NCBI GenBank assembly: GCA_910577475.1
Contig: CAJTLJ010000009.1
Location: forward strand, 44,933 to 108,932
Origin: an uncultured Alistipes sp.
GTDB lineage: Bacteria > Bacteroidota > Bacteroidia > Bacteroidales > Rikenellaceae
Reading direction: 5' to 3'
DNA: 64,000 nucleotides
The translations under genes were made by a program, and so were the position numbers. The notes beneath the pieces were generated by a model that was given only the letters and a program-made list of their open reading frames with translations, did not search any database and was not told where the DNA came from. Shown here piece after piece: positions 36,297 through 45,802 of this stretch; position 1 is the stretch's first letter, and each line of letters begins with the position of its first letter.

Positions 36297-38486
36297 ATGA
36301 ATTTGAAAAAAATGCTATTGTTGGTCACCGTCGGTTTTCTGATGTTGGCCGGTTGCAGCGATGACGATCCGATCAATCCGATTCCTGAAGATGCGGACGA
36401 CAACTTCATCACATCGGTGGTGCTGACCGTCGGCGAAACCTCCTATGCTGCGGCGATCGAAGGGAACGACATTACCGTAACGGTTCCCTACAACGTATCG
36501 CTCGACGGTGCTGCGGCCGAATTCAAGTACACGCCGTCGGCGACGATCATGCCCGATCCGGCCGAAATCACCGATTGGAATACCGAACGTCAGTTCCGCG
36601 TGACCTCCTACAACGGTCGGACGAACGACTACAAATACCTCGTCGTAAAAGACGATATCCGCGAAGAGGGCGATGTCGTGCTTAAAACCGATGCCGAGGT
36701 CAAGGCATTCGCCGACAAAGGCGTGACGATCATCAAGGGCGACCTTATCGTCGGCGAGGCGAGCGGAGACAACGCCGTGACAAACATCGAGGCGCTTTCG
36801 GCACTCACGCAGGTCGAAGGCGACATCGTCATCAACGACACCTATAAGGGCACGACACTGGACGGTCTGGAAAATGTTGTGAAGATCGGCGGCCTGCACA
36901 TCGGCTCGACCGAGGCGGCGTCTACCGCTCCCGAACTCTACTATGCGAGCCTCCGATCGCTCGAAGAGATTGCGGGCGACATAACGATATGCAACGACAA
37001 ATTGCAGTGGTTCGAAGCCGAGAAACTGACGGCAATCGGCGGTTCGCTGGTCATGCGCTCGGCGGCGCTTACGTCGGTAACGACGCCCGCTTTGGCGACA
37101 GTCGGCAGCGATTTCGAGTTGCAGGGCTCGAACGAGGAGAAGGCAGGCGGCGATATGACTATTGTCGAGATGAAAGCACTTGCATCTGTCGGCGGTAAAA
37201 TCAACATCAAGAACTTTGCGAAACTCAACGCCGTGAAATTCGAAGCGCTGACTTCGGCCGGAGCTGTGCTGTTGCCGACGATTCCATACGAGTTCGAGAC
37301 GATTTCGTTGCCCGTGCTTTCCGAGGTGGGCGGCGACATTCAGCTTATCGCCAACACCGACGCCACCTCTATCGGCGGCATGGCGATGAATACGGGCGTC
37401 AAGACCATCGACATGAACTCTCTGTCGGAAGTGGACGGCACGATCGTCCTCTCTGCGTTCGCAGAACTTCGCGAGATACCTTCTCTGAACGGAATCAAGG
37501 TAAAAGGCATCGAGCTTGTCAACTTAAGTAAAGTGCCCGATCCGCTGAATCTTTCCCAAACGACTTTCTCGGGCGGTGGTCGGCTCCTGCTTACCAACAT
37601 GAATCTTATTGCAACGCTTACGTTGCCTGTGCAGGCGGATGTAACGCTCGAACTGCGGTACAACAAACTGTTGGGCAAGGTTGATGGCGTCGAAGAGCTT
37701 GCAGGACTCGTTTATGTACCTGGAACGGACTGCTCGTTCTCTTCGCTGAAGAGTGTCCGGGGCGATGTTTCGTTCAGTAACGGTCCTCAAACGACGATCT
37801 CTACGCCCCAGCTCGAAAAGGTCGGCGGCAACCTGTTGAACGATGTCGAAAAGATCGGTTATCCGAAACTTATCGAAGTAGGTGGTTATCTGGCCGTAAG
37901 CGACAACGTCAGCGACGATAGCGGAACGGCGTGCGACTTCCGCGTCCTGCGCAAGATCGGCGGCCAACTTTACTTCGACAGTACCAATATTTACGCAGCT
38001 ATCGATATGCCTGAATTGGAGGAGATCGGTACGGCCGCCGATCCGGCATACTACAAGGCGGGGGCGAACGATAAGTATTACAAGGAAGCCCTGTACGGCT
38101 CCTGCGCGCTTACAAGCTACGATGGTCTGCATCTTCCTAAACTGCGGAAGATCGGCGGCGCCGGCTTTACCCTCGACCTCGGGCTGGGCGGCGGCATGTC
38201 GTATTTGGAAGAGCTGTCACTGCCTTTACTCGAAGAGGTGGATGGGATTTTCCAGATCCACCAAAACGGTCCGGGAATGACACCGGCCGCCCCTCTGGAA
38301 CGAATCGCACTTCCTGTCATCGCAAAGATCGGATCCGTACATATCGAAGGGTGTTCGGTTACGGATTTCAGTGCCTTTGCACCTGTTGTCGGACAATTAT
38401 CGGACGAAACATGGTTCGTCCACGAGGATTGTTCCTATAGTCCGACATGGCAGGACATGAAGAACGGAAAATACAAGAAAGAATAA
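36297..38486 (+). CDS. Leucine-rich, L-domain-like repeat surface lipoprotein of the B12 operon
   Basis: 729 aa. Lipobox MLAGC. After an Ig-like domain (about 35-115) come repeats of about 20-25 residues such as LEEIAGDITICND and LSEVGGDIQLIAN, with the GGxLxI pattern of the receptor L-domain or right-handed beta-helix class. Likely an extended surface solenoid. Not seen in the E. coli Btu system; it recurs in Bacteroidetes B12 operons, with unknown role. Sits 19 bases after the PKD-like gene. Confidence 0.75.
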   Translation: MNLKKMLLLVTVGFLMLAGCSDDDPINPIPEDADDNFITSVVLTVGETSYAAAIEGNDITVTVPYNVSLDGAAAEFKYTPSATIMPDPAEITDWNTERQFRVTSYNGRTNDYKYLVVKDDIREEGDVVLKTDAEVKAFADKGVTIIKGDLIVGEASGDNAVTNIEALSALTQVEGDIVINDTYKGTTLDGLENVVKIGGLHIGSTEAASTAPELYYASLRSLEEIAGDITICNDKLQWFEAEKLTAIGGSLVMRSAALTSVTTPALATVGSDFELQGSNEEKAGGDMTIVEMKALASVGGKINIKNFAKLNAVKFEALTSAGAVLLPTIPYEFETISLPVLSEVGGDIQLIANTDATSIGGMAMNTGVKTIDMNSLSEVDGTIVLSAFAELREIPSLNGIKVKGIELVNLSKVPDPLNLSQTTFSGGGRLLLTNMNLIATLTLPVQADVTLELRYNKLLGKVDGVEELAGLVYVPGTDCSFSSLKSVRGDVSFSNGPQTTISTPQLEKVGGNLLNDVEKIGYPKLIEVGGYLAVSDNVSDDSGTACDFRVLRKIGGQLYFDSTNIYAAIDMPELEEIGTAADPAYYKAGANDKYYKEALYGSCALTSYDGLHLPKLRKIGGAGFTLDLGLGGGMSYLEELSLPLLEEVDGIFQIHQNGPGMTPAAPLERIALPVIAKIGSVHIEGCSVTDFSAFAPVVGQLSDETWFVHEDCSYSPTWQDMKNGKYKKE

Positions 38487-38540
38487 CCATTTCGAAAACC
38501 GTCTGCGACCTTTACGGGCCGTAGGCGGTTTACTTTCCTT

Positions 38541-40673
38541 ATGAAGAAACTGACGGCATTCCTATTCGCCTTGCTTCTCGGATTCTCCGGCTTCGCGCAG
38601 GAAAAGTCGAAGAGCGACGGGCAACCGCCCGCAAGATCGGGCAAAGGCTGGTGGAACGACAATCCGTCGTTCGTCCAGCCGATTCCGGAGGTTTACGTTA
38701 CGGCGCGGCGGCCGATGAAAGAAATCGGTATGCAGCAGACCAAACTCGATTCGACGGTGCTGAAAGAGAATATCGCCCTTTCGATGGCCGACGTGCTGAC
38801 GTTCAATACCTCGATCTTCGTCAAGCAGTACGGTCGCGCCTCGCTCTCGACCGTAGCGTTCCGCGGTACGTCGCCCTCGCATACGCAGGTAACATGGAAC
38901 GGCATGCGCATCAACTCGCCGATGCTCGGCATGACCGACTTTTCGATGATTCCCTCCTACTTCATCGACGACGCCTCGCTGCTGCACGGCACCTCGTCGG
39001 TCAACGAGACGGGCGGCGGACTGGGCGGTGCCGTGAAACTCTCCACGCAACCCGCCGAAGCCGACGGATTCGGGTTGCAATACGTGCAGGGCGTCGGGTC
39101 GTTCAAGACGTTCGACGAATTTTTGCGCCTGACTTACGGCGACAAGCATTGGCAGGTCTCGACCCGTGCGGTCTATTCATCTTCCGACAACGATTTCAAG
39201 TACAGGAACTACAACAAGAAGATGAATATCTATGACGATGACCACCAAATCGTCGGCACCTACTATCCTATCGAACGCAACAAATGCGGTGCGTTCCGTG
39301 ATTTTCACATCTTGCAGGAGGTGTACTACAATACCGGCCGCGGCGACCGCTTCGGATTGCAGGCGTGGTTCCTCGACTCGAAGCGCGGCGTGCCGATGCT
39401 GTCGGTCGATCACCGCTCGGACGACGAATACGTGAACGAGCAGACGGAGCAGACCTTTCGCGGCATTCTGTCGTGGGACCGGCTGCGCGGCAACTACAAA
39501 GTAGGCTTGCGCGCCGGCTATATCCATACGGGACAGGGCTACGATTTCTCGAAGGACAAAGGCAACGGCACGATGGCGGAGATGATCCGCTCGCGCAGCA
39601 AGATAAACACGTTGTACGGACAGGCTGAGGGTGAATACTACATCGGCAAGAAATGGCTCTTCATGGCGAATGTCTCGGTGCACCAGCATTTCGTGGAGAG
39701 CCGCGACAAGAATGTCCTCGAACTCAATTCGCAGTCGTTGGCGCAGGGAAATAACAAGAAAGTGGTCGTGGGATATGATAAGGGGCGCGTTGAAGTATCG
39801 GCCTATGCCTCGGCCAAGTGGATGCCGACCGACCGGTTGGGAGTGTCGGTGGCCTTGCGCGAAGAGATGTACGGCGAGGAGTGGTCGCCCGTCATTCCGG
39901 CCTTTTTCGCCGACTATGTGGTCTCGAAACGCGGCAGCATCGTAGTCAAAGCCTCCGTATCGCGCAACTATCGCTTTCCGACGCTTAACGACCTCTACTT
40001 CCTGCCGGGCGGCAATCCCGATCTGAAAAAGGAGCAGGGGTTCACCTACGACGCCGGATTTTCGTTCGCCGTGGGTAAGGAGGGCATCTATTCGCTCAAC
40101 GGTTCGGCGACGTGGTTCGACTCGTATATCGACGACTGGATCGTGTGGCTGCCGACGTTCAAGGGTTTCTGGACGCCGAAGAACGTCAAGGAGGTACACG
40201 CGTACGGCGTCGAACTGAAAGCCGATGCGACGGTGCGGCTCTCGAAGAACTGGCAGTTGGGCGCAGACGTCTCGTTTTCGTGGACACCCTCGATCAACAA
40301 CGGTGACCCAGTGGACTGGGCCGACAAGGCGATCGGCAAACAGCTGGTCTATGTCCCCGAATACTCCGCTTCGGCGACAGGCCGATTGTCGTACCGATCG
40401 TGGCGTCTCGTTTACAAGTGGTGCTATTACAGCGAGCGTTTCACTACCTCGGACAACGACATGAAAAGCAAGATCTCGCGCGTATTGCCCTACTACATGA
40501 GCGACGTGTCGCTGGAAAAACTCTTTTCGCTGCATTGGTCGGATTTCTCGGTCAAGGTAGCCGTAAAGAACCTTTTCAACGAGGAGTACGAATCGGTGCT
40601 CTCGCGTCCCATGCCGCGCATGAATTTCGAGGTATTCCTCGATATACGGCCCAAATGGGGTAAAAAGAGATAG
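38541..40673 (+). CDS. btuB: TonB-dependent cobalamin receptor
   Basis: 710 aa. Signal peptide, a TonB-box-like EVYVTAR (about 50-56), the plug (DVLTFNTSIFVKQYGR, VAFRGTSPSHTQVTWNGM), and a barrel ending MNFEVFLDIRPKWGKKR. Placed after btuG and the riboswitch, it imports cobalamin across the outer membrane with TonB energy. Length is usual for Bacteroidetes BtuB. Confidence 0.92.
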   Translation: MKKLTAFLFALLLGFSGFAQEKSKSDGQPPARSGKGWWNDNPSFVQPIPEVYVTARRPMKEIGMQQTKLDSTVLKENIALSMADVLTFNTSIFVKQYGRASLSTVAFRGTSPSHTQVTWNGMRINSPMLGMTDFSMIPSYFIDDASLLHGTSSVNETGGGLGGAVKLSTQPAEADGFGLQYVQGVGSFKTFDEFLRLTYGDKHWQVSTRAVYSSSDNDFKYRNYNKKMNIYDDDHQIVGTYYPIERNKCGAFRDFHILQEVYYNTGRGDRFGLQAWFLDSKRGVPMLSVDHRSDDEYVNEQTEQTFRGILSWDRLRGNYKVGLRAGYIHTGQGYDFSKDKGNGTMAEMIRSRSKINTLYGQAEGEYYIGKKWLFMANVSVHQHFVESRDKNVLELNSQSLAQGNNKKVVVGYDKGRVEVSAYASAKWMPTDRLGVSVALREEMYGEEWSPVIPAFFADYVVSKRGSIVVKASVSRNYRFPTLNDLYFLPGGNPDLKKEQGFTYDAGFSFAVGKEGIYSLNGSATWFDSYIDDWIVWLPTFKGFWTPKNVKEVHAYGVELKADATVRLSKNWQLGADVSFSWTPSINNGDPVDWADKAIGKQLVYVPEYSASATGRLSYRSWRLVYKWCYYSERFTTSDNDMKSKISRVLPYYMSDVSLEKLFSLHWSDFSVKVAVKNLFNEEYESVLSRPMPRMNFEVFLDIRPKWGKKR

Positions 40674-40842
40674 AGATAACGGCAGTGTCCCTTTTCATCG
40701 CGGAAACCTTTGCAAACCTTCTTCGTAAAAGATTATTCGCTGCGGTGTTTTGTATGGACGAAAGCCGAAAGACTGATTAGAGATTAGTTGCAGAGTGTTA
40801 TTTGCCATAACGACTTAATCGGATTTTCGCCCATGCTATCGA

Positions 40843-40879
40843 GGGGAAACGGACGAACAGCCCCGTTTCCCCCTTTTTT
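40843..40879 (+). terminator. Intrinsic terminator just before btuF
   Basis: Stem GGGGAAACGG (40843-40852) with CCGTTTCCCC (40863-40872), followed by TTTTTT at 40874-40879, 8 bases ahead of the first btuF ATG. It ends the riboswitch operon or acts as an attenuator. 40674-40842 holds no gene and no second cobalamin riboswitch that I recognise. Confidence 0.75.
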
Positions 40880-40886
40880 GAACCGA

Positions 40887-42047
40887 ATGAAAACGAATAA
40901 AAGAACTATGAAACGATGGATTCAGTTGGCGGTAGTCGCTCTGTGCGCGATAGTCGTCGCGGCCTGTGGTCGCAAGAGCGTTTCGCTCGAAGATTTTGAC
41001 AAGCCGGTCTACATGCTCGAATACGCTTCGGGATTCGACATTCAGGGGGCCGACAGCAAACAAAGCGTACTGCTCACCGTCACGAATCCGTGGCAGGGCG
41101 CGGACGGCATCGCCGTGCAGTTATTCATCGCCCGCGACGGCGAAACCGCTCCCGAGGGCTTCGACGGACAGGTGCTTGAAGGCGATGCCGATCGTATCGT
41201 GGCGATGTCCTCGACCCATATCGCCATGCTCGACGCCATAGGCGAGGTCGACCGCGTGGTCGGCGTATCGGGCATCGACTACATCTCCAATCCCGACATT
41301 CAGGCGCGCCGCGACCGCATCGGCGACGTGGGCTACGAAGGGAATATCAACTATGAATTGCTGTTGTCGCTCGATCCCGACCTCGTGCTGCTCTACGGCG
41401 TGAACGGTGCCAGCGGCATGGAACCGAAACTGCGCGAATTAGGCATCCCGTTCATATACATCGGCGACTACCTCGAAGAGTCGCCGTTGGGTAAGGCCGA
41501 GTGGATGGTGGCCCTCTCGGAGGTCGTCGGTTGTCGGTCGGAGGGCGAAAAGGTTTTCGCGGAGATTCCCGTCCGATACAACGCCCTGAAACAGCGGGTG
41601 GCGGAGAATGCCCTCGACGCCCCGTCTGTCATGCTCAACATGCCATACGGCGATTCGTGGTTCATGCCCTCGGCCGGGAGCTATGCCGTGCGGCTGATCG
41701 AGGACGCGGGCGGAGATTATATCTACAAGAAGAACACGGGCAACGCCTCGACGCCCGTCGACATGGAGGAGGCATACCTGCTCGCTTCGGCTGCCGATCT
41801 ATGGCTGAACGTGGGTATGGCGAGCACGCTCGGCGAGGTGAAAGCCGCCTGCCCGAAGTTCGCCGACACCCGCTGCTTCCGCAACGGATACGTCTATAAC
41901 AACAACGCCCGCACCAACGCCGCCGGAGGCAACGACTACTTCGAATCGGGCGTCGTGCACCCCGAACTCGTGCTGCGCGACCTTATCAAGATATTTCACC
42001 CCGAACTCGTGGAGGAGGATTTCGTCTATTACAAACGACTGAAATAG
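40887..42047 (+). CDS. btuF: Cobalamin ABC transporter substrate-binding lipoprotein
   Basis: 386 aa. Lipobox VVAAC. Two lobes of a class III binding protein: VLEGDADRIVAMSSTHIAMLDAIG, GVSGIDYISNP, then LLLSLDPDLVLLYG and FIYIGDYLEESPLGKAEW. The order with BtuC and BtuD gives the function. It is longer than E. coli BtuF because of an extra N-terminal segment of about 80 residues. Start 40887 or 40908; the first is chosen, both lie right after the terminator. Confidence 0.85.
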   Translation: MKTNKRTMKRWIQLAVVALCAIVVAACGRKSVSLEDFDKPVYMLEYASGFDIQGADSKQSVLLTVTNPWQGADGIAVQLFIARDGETAPEGFDGQVLEGDADRIVAMSSTHIAMLDAIGEVDRVVGVSGIDYISNPDIQARRDRIGDVGYEGNINYELLLSLDPDLVLLYGVNGASGMEPKLRELGIPFIYIGDYLEESPLGKAEWMVALSEVVGCRSEGEKVFAEIPVRYNALKQRVAENALDAPSVMLNMPYGDSWFMPSAGSYAVRLIEDAGGDYIYKKNTGNASTPVDMEEAYLLASAADLWLNVGMASTLGEVKAACPKFADTRCFRNGYVYNNNARTNAAGGNDYFESGVVHPELVLRDLIKIFHPELVEEDFVYYKRLK

Positions 42048-43028
42048 ATGCGCTCCCGCTCTGCTATATTGTTCGCAACCTTGTCCGCATTTACGGTCGG
42101 CCTCTTTCTGCTGGATCTGGCCGTCGGTGCCGTGCGCATCCCCCTCGACGACGTATGGGCGGCACTGACGGGCGGCGACTGTCCGCAAGCGACGGCGAAA
42201 ATCGTCCTGAATATCCGCCTGATAAAGGCAATTGTGGCTCTGCTGGCGGGCGCGGCGCTGTCGGTCAGCGGCTTGCAGATGCAGACGCTGTTCCGCAACC
42301 CGCTGGCAGGTCCCTACGTGCTCGGCATCAGTTCGGGCGCGAGCCTCGGCGTGGCGCTCGTGGTGCTTGCCGGCGTCGGCTCGTCGGTCGGCATCGCTAC
42401 GGCCGCATGGGCGGGAGCTGCGACTGTGCTGCTGGTAATCGCTGCTGTAGGCCACCGCATCAAGGACATCATGGTCATCCTGATTCTCGGCATGATGTTC
42501 TCGTCCGGTGTGGGTGCCGTAGTGCAAATCCTGCAATACCTAAGCAAAGAGGAGGCCTTGAAAGCCTTCGTTGTCTGGACGATGGGGTCGCTCGGCGACG
42601 TGACGGTGCCACAGCTCGCTGTCCTCGTGCCGTCGGTTATCGCCGGCTTACTGCTGGCGGTAATCACGATCAAGCCGCTCAACCTCCTGCTATTCGGCGA
42701 GGAGTATGCCGTAACTATGGGGCTGAATATCCGCCGCTCGCGCGGACTGCTGTTTCTCTCGACAACACTGCTGGCCGGCACAGTAACGGCTTTCTGCGGC
42801 CCGATAGGTTTTATCGGTCTTGCTATGCCCCACGTCGCACGGATGCTGTTCCGCAACGGCGACCACCGCGTGCTCGTGCCGGGCACGATTCTTTCGGGCG
42901 CGGCGGTGCTGCTCCTCTGCGACCTCGTTTCCAAACTCTTCACCTTGCCCGTAAACGCCATTACCGCGCTGTTGGGAATCCCGATTGTGGTGTGGGTGGT
43001 GTTGCGCAACAAATCCTTTACGGCATGA
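42048..43028 (+). CDS. btuC: Cobalamin ABC transporter permease (FecCD family)
   Basis: 326 aa with about ten membrane helices, and the FecCD blocks GLQMQTLFRNPLAGPYVLG, GISSGASLGVAL (as SSGASLG) and GPIGFIGLAMPHVARML. Forms the channel through the inner membrane. The ATG follows the btuF stop directly, and its stop overlaps the btuD ATG (ATGA). Confidence 0.92.
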   Translation: MRSRSAILFATLSAFTVGLFLLDLAVGAVRIPLDDVWAALTGGDCPQATAKIVLNIRLIKAIVALLAGAALSVSGLQMQTLFRNPLAGPYVLGISSGASLGVALVVLAGVGSSVGIATAAWAGAATVLLVIAAVGHRIKDIMVILILGMMFSSGVGAVVQILQYLSKEEALKAFVVWTMGSLGDVTVPQLAVLVPSVIAGLLLAVITIKPLNLLLFGEEYAVTMGLNIRRSRGLLFLSTTLLAGTVTAFCGPIGFIGLAMPHVARMLFRNGDHRVLVPGTILSGAAVLLLCDLVSKLFTLPVNAITALLGIPIVVWVVLRNKSFTA

Positions 43029-43783
43029 TACGACTGCACGATTTCTCCATCGGCTACGACGAACGCACACTGCTTCGCGAAGTGAATGCCGCTATTCCGA
43101 AAGGTTCGCTGACGGCCCTTATCGGGCGCAACGGTACGGGCAAATCGACGCTGCTGCGCGCCATAGCGGGACTCAAACGCCGCTATGCGGGCGAAATTCT
43201 GCTCGACGGACGTGATATTTCCGACATGAGAGCCGACGAAATGGCAAAGAAGCTGGCATTCGTCACGACCGAACGCACGCGCATCGCGAACCTGCGTTGC
43301 GAGGACGTGGTGGCCATCGGCCGTGCACCCTACACCAACTGGATCGGACGGATGCAGGATGCCGACAGGGAGATCGTGGCACGGTCGCTCGCCTCGGTGG
43401 GAATGTCGGATTATGCCCTGCGCACAATGGACAAGATGTCGGACGGCGAGTGCCAGCGCATCATGATCGCCCGCGCACTGGCGCAGTCTACGCCTGTCAT
43501 CCTTTTGGATGAACCCACCTCGTTTCTCGACCTGCCCAACCGCTACGAACTCTGTTCGCTGCTCGCCCGCCTCACGCACGACGAGGGCAAGTGCATCCTC
43601 TTTTCGACCCACGAGCTGGATATAGCCCTCGCGTTGAGTGACAACATCGCCCTTGTCGATACACCCGACCTGCACTGCCTACCGACATCCGAAATGATTC
43701 ACAGCGGGCATATCGAACGGCTTTTCAGCAACTCCGCCGTGCGGTTCGATCCCATCAGGGGAACGGTAAAAGCAAATACATAA
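43025..43783 (+). CDS. btuD: Cobalamin ABC transporter ATP-binding protein
   Basis: 252 aa. Walker A GRNGTGKST (34-42), signature MSDGECQR in place of LSGGQ, Walker B VILLDEPT, and the H-loop STHELD. Drives BtuC. Starts within the btuC stop (ATGA overlap). The altered signature D-G-E is common in FecE-type ATPases. Confidence 0.92.
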   Translation: MIRLHDFSIGYDERTLLREVNAAIPKGSLTALIGRNGTGKSTLLRAIAGLKRRYAGEILLDGRDISDMRADEMAKKLAFVTTERTRIANLRCEDVVAIGRAPYTNWIGRMQDADREIVARSLASVGMSDYALRTMDKMSDGECQRIMIARALAQSTPVILLDEPTSFLDLPNRYELCSLLARLTHDEGKCILFSTHELDIALALSDNIALVDTPDLHCLPTSEMIHSGHIERLFSNSAVRFDPIRGTVKANT

Positions 43784-43908
43784 ATTTTAACAGTCATAAT
43801 ATCCAACAGAATTCAAAATCAATTACCTTATGTGGTATATGCTACTTATAAAAAGCTAATACCCAGTGTGTTTTGCATATTCAATAAATAATAGAATTTA
43901 ATGAGCTC

Positions 43909-43942
43909 GAATAAGGCGTGGAAATGATTTCACGCCTTATTC
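43909..43942 (+). terminator. Hairpin after btuD
   Basis: 12-bp stem GAATAAGGCGTG (43909-43920) with CACGCCTTATTC (43931-43942), a 10-base loop, but few T after it. Likely terminator of btuFCD. Confidence 0.5.
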
Positions 43943-43981
43943 TATGCAATTCTGTTAAATACCAATCCTAAACACAAAGCT

Positions 43982-44821
43982 ATGGTTACATTTATCGAAC
44001 ATTTGAAATGCGAGATGGACAAAAAACTACAACCGATTTTGTCATCCGATCTGAACATCATGAAAAAATCGCACGATGCCTCACTCGTTTATGCCGAAGC
44101 CTTCAACCGATTAAAAAATTTCATTGCCGGTTATACCTTTCACGATGATGCGGAAGAGATACACTTTTTCAAAGAAATCAAACCCCGTTTGTGCTCCGGG
44201 TTGATTTATTGACGGAAAGTTTATAACATCGAAATGAATCGTCCGGAAGGCGTCGAATCGCAAAGAGCGTATTTGATTGATGAGATCAGAGGCATCAATC
44301 GTTATAACTCCAAACGTTCCGATTTTGTCCGTTATTACCGTTCAGGGCTTACCCATCTGGATTCTGTCTATTATCTTCGCGGGCATGCCGATGTCGCCCT
44401 TTATCTCGATTCATTTTATTATGAACGCGATCCGATGTTTTCGACCAATTGTGATTTCACGGTAGCTCGTTTATTGGCAAATGAAGCACTTACTGAATAT
44501 CTGAATAAAGAATTGGACGAGTTGGAAAATCACTGGTTGTCGCAGTCGCTGCCCAGAGTACGCATTACATGGTCTGCTCAAAAAACGGATCTTTATGAAC
44601 TGATCTTCGCATGCGATAGCCGAAAGGTGTTCGGGAATGTTCCCATGACACAACTTGTCGAATATCTGCAAACGGTCTTCAACATAGAACTGGACAAGAA
44701 CATCTCTCGCAGCTTCAGCGACATGCGTATTCGCAATACACAAACTCCGTTTCTCGATAGTTTGAAAGATGCCTTGATCGAGCGCATGGAAAAACCGTCG
44801 AATAAAAAACGGGACAGATGA
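43982..44821 (+). pseudogene. rteC: RteC family regulator, interrupted by an in-frame stop
   Basis: The frame 43982-44821 would encode 279 residues, the usual RteC length. Its N-terminal part (EEIHFFKEIKPRLCSGLIY) is separated from the rest (RKVYNIEMNRPEG, FVRYYRSGLTHLDSVYYLRG, FSTNCDFTVARLLANEAL, WSAQKTDLYELIFA, VFNIELDKN) by a TGA at 44210-44212; both sides are in the same frame and joined they read as one protein. In CTnDOT, RteC activates excision genes, so loss would cripple excision. A sequencing error at one base cannot be excluded. Confidence 0.85.
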
Positions 44822-45062
44822 TTAAATCAATAAGTATTTATGAAATTATGGATGGTTCATGCCATCCATAATTGCGATTACCGACATCGGTGTTTGCCTT
44901 ATTTCGACATGAATTTACGTTTTTTATTGCCGCCAGAACTCCTTTATCGACATAACAATCATTGTATCAGCAGAATATTTTATCGCAAAAAAGTCGTGCC
45001 GACCTCGTTATTACCGTATCAAATAATATCGACCTTTGTAACAAACAAAACAACAAAGGATT

Positions 45063-45149
45063 ATGAAAATACTTATTATCGGAGTAAAAACCTACACAGA
45101 ACTCATCGGAAAAATAGAACGAATACCTGTAAACCTGTGTAAAGAGTAG
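45063..45149 (+). pseudogene. Possible remnant of a small HTH gene
   Basis: 28 codons, MKILIIGVKTYTELIGKIER then a quick stop. The opening looks like the start of the small excision-type HTH proteins of conjugative transposons, of which a full one follows at 45156. Could also be a chance frame. The rest of 44822-45062 has no gene I can support. Confidence 0.25.
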
Positions 45150-45155
45150 GCGGAC

Positions 45156-45491
45156 ATGATGCTGGACAGGGAGTATTTCGAGGGTTGGATGCAACGTCTC
45201 GCCAAGCGGTTGGAGCGTATCGAGGAGTTGTGCACGCCCGCCGCGGAGCAAAGCCTCTCCGTTTTGCCCGACGGCGACAGGCTGCTGGATAATTACGACT
45301 TGTGCAAGATGCTCAACATCTCGAAACGCACGCTGCAACGGTATCGTACCTCCGGGGATTTGCCCTACCAGATGATCTATCACAAGACGTTCTATCGCGA
45401 ATCGGACGTACTGCGGTTCATCGAGCGTAATTTCAGCAATTTCCGCAAACTGAAAAAGGAGCGGGAAAATAATTCGTTCGGAAAAAGATAA
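45156..45491 (+). CDS. Helix-turn-helix (excisionase/MerR-like) protein of a conjugative transposon
   Basis: 111 aa. N-terminal coiled coil (WMQRLAKRLERIEELC), then a winged HTH_17-type domain (LDNYDLCKMLNISKRTLQRYRTSGDLPYQMI, HKTFYRESDVLRFIE). Small proteins of this type are common near rteC and excision modules in Bacteroides conjugative transposons, where they bind DNA as regulators or excisionase-like factors. Two adjacent ATGs; the first is listed. Confidence 0.8.
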   Translation: MMLDREYFEGWMQRLAKRLERIEELCTPAAEQSLSVLPDGDRLLDNYDLCKMLNISKRTLQRYRTSGDLPYQMIYHKTFYRESDVLRFIERNFSNFRKLKKERENNSFGKR

Positions 45492-45530
45492 TAAAATCGG
45501 CCGTAAATTTGTTGTATTACTAAATATTGG

Positions 45531-45551
45531 TAACTTTGCGGAAAAGGAGGT
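45531..45551 (+). promoter_or_regulatory. parDE -7 box and strong Shine-Dalgarno site
   Basis: TAACTTTG at 45531-45538 and AGGAGGTG from 45545, 5 bases before the ATG. Such a strong ribosome site is unusual in this window. Confidence 0.6.
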
Positions 45552-45556
45552 GAATT

Positions 45557-45802
45557 ATGAAAACGACATCGGTAGCTTTGGGAGCCTATTTCGAGAATTT
45601 TATCCAATCGACAATCGCACAGGGACGTTATAACAATGCCAGCGAGGTGGTGCGTGCCGGTCTGCGACTTTTGGAGGAGCAGGAAAACAGTGTCGTGGCG
45701 TTGAAGAGCGCAATCGACGAGGGTGTGAGAAGCGGCATCGCCGTAGGGTTCGATCCCGAGCAACATCTGCGGACGTTGAAAATGCAGCGAAAAAATGGCT
45801 GA
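45557..45802 (+). CDS. parD: Type II antitoxin, ParD/CC2985 family
   Basis: 81 aa. Ribbon-helix-helix start (TTSVALGAYFENFIQSTIAQG) then RYNNASEVVRAGLRLLEEQE and a C-terminal toxin-binding tail. Binds its own promoter and blocks the toxin. Its last 8 bases overlap the toxin gene. Confidence 0.88.
   Translation: MKTTSVALGAYFENFIQSTIAQGRYNNASEVVRAGLRLLEEQENSVVALKSAIDEGVRSGIAVGFDPEQHLRTLKMQRKNG

Noticed and set aside
40674..40842. Second cobalamin riboswitch before btuF
   Set aside because: The B12 box and the conserved core blocks are absent; only the terminator is clear.
44210..44212. TGA in rteC as a selenocysteine codon
   Set aside because: No SECIS-like hairpin follows and RteC has no reason to carry selenocysteine; a nonsense change is simpler.
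44840..45142. 100-codon frame after rteC
   Set aside because: No family, signal or start support; it overlaps a region with a better small frame in another phase.
45530..45540. GTAACTTTGC as a CTnDOT-type att core
   Set aside because: It equals the general promoter consensus, which recurs in the window (for example before uvrC), so it proves nothing.
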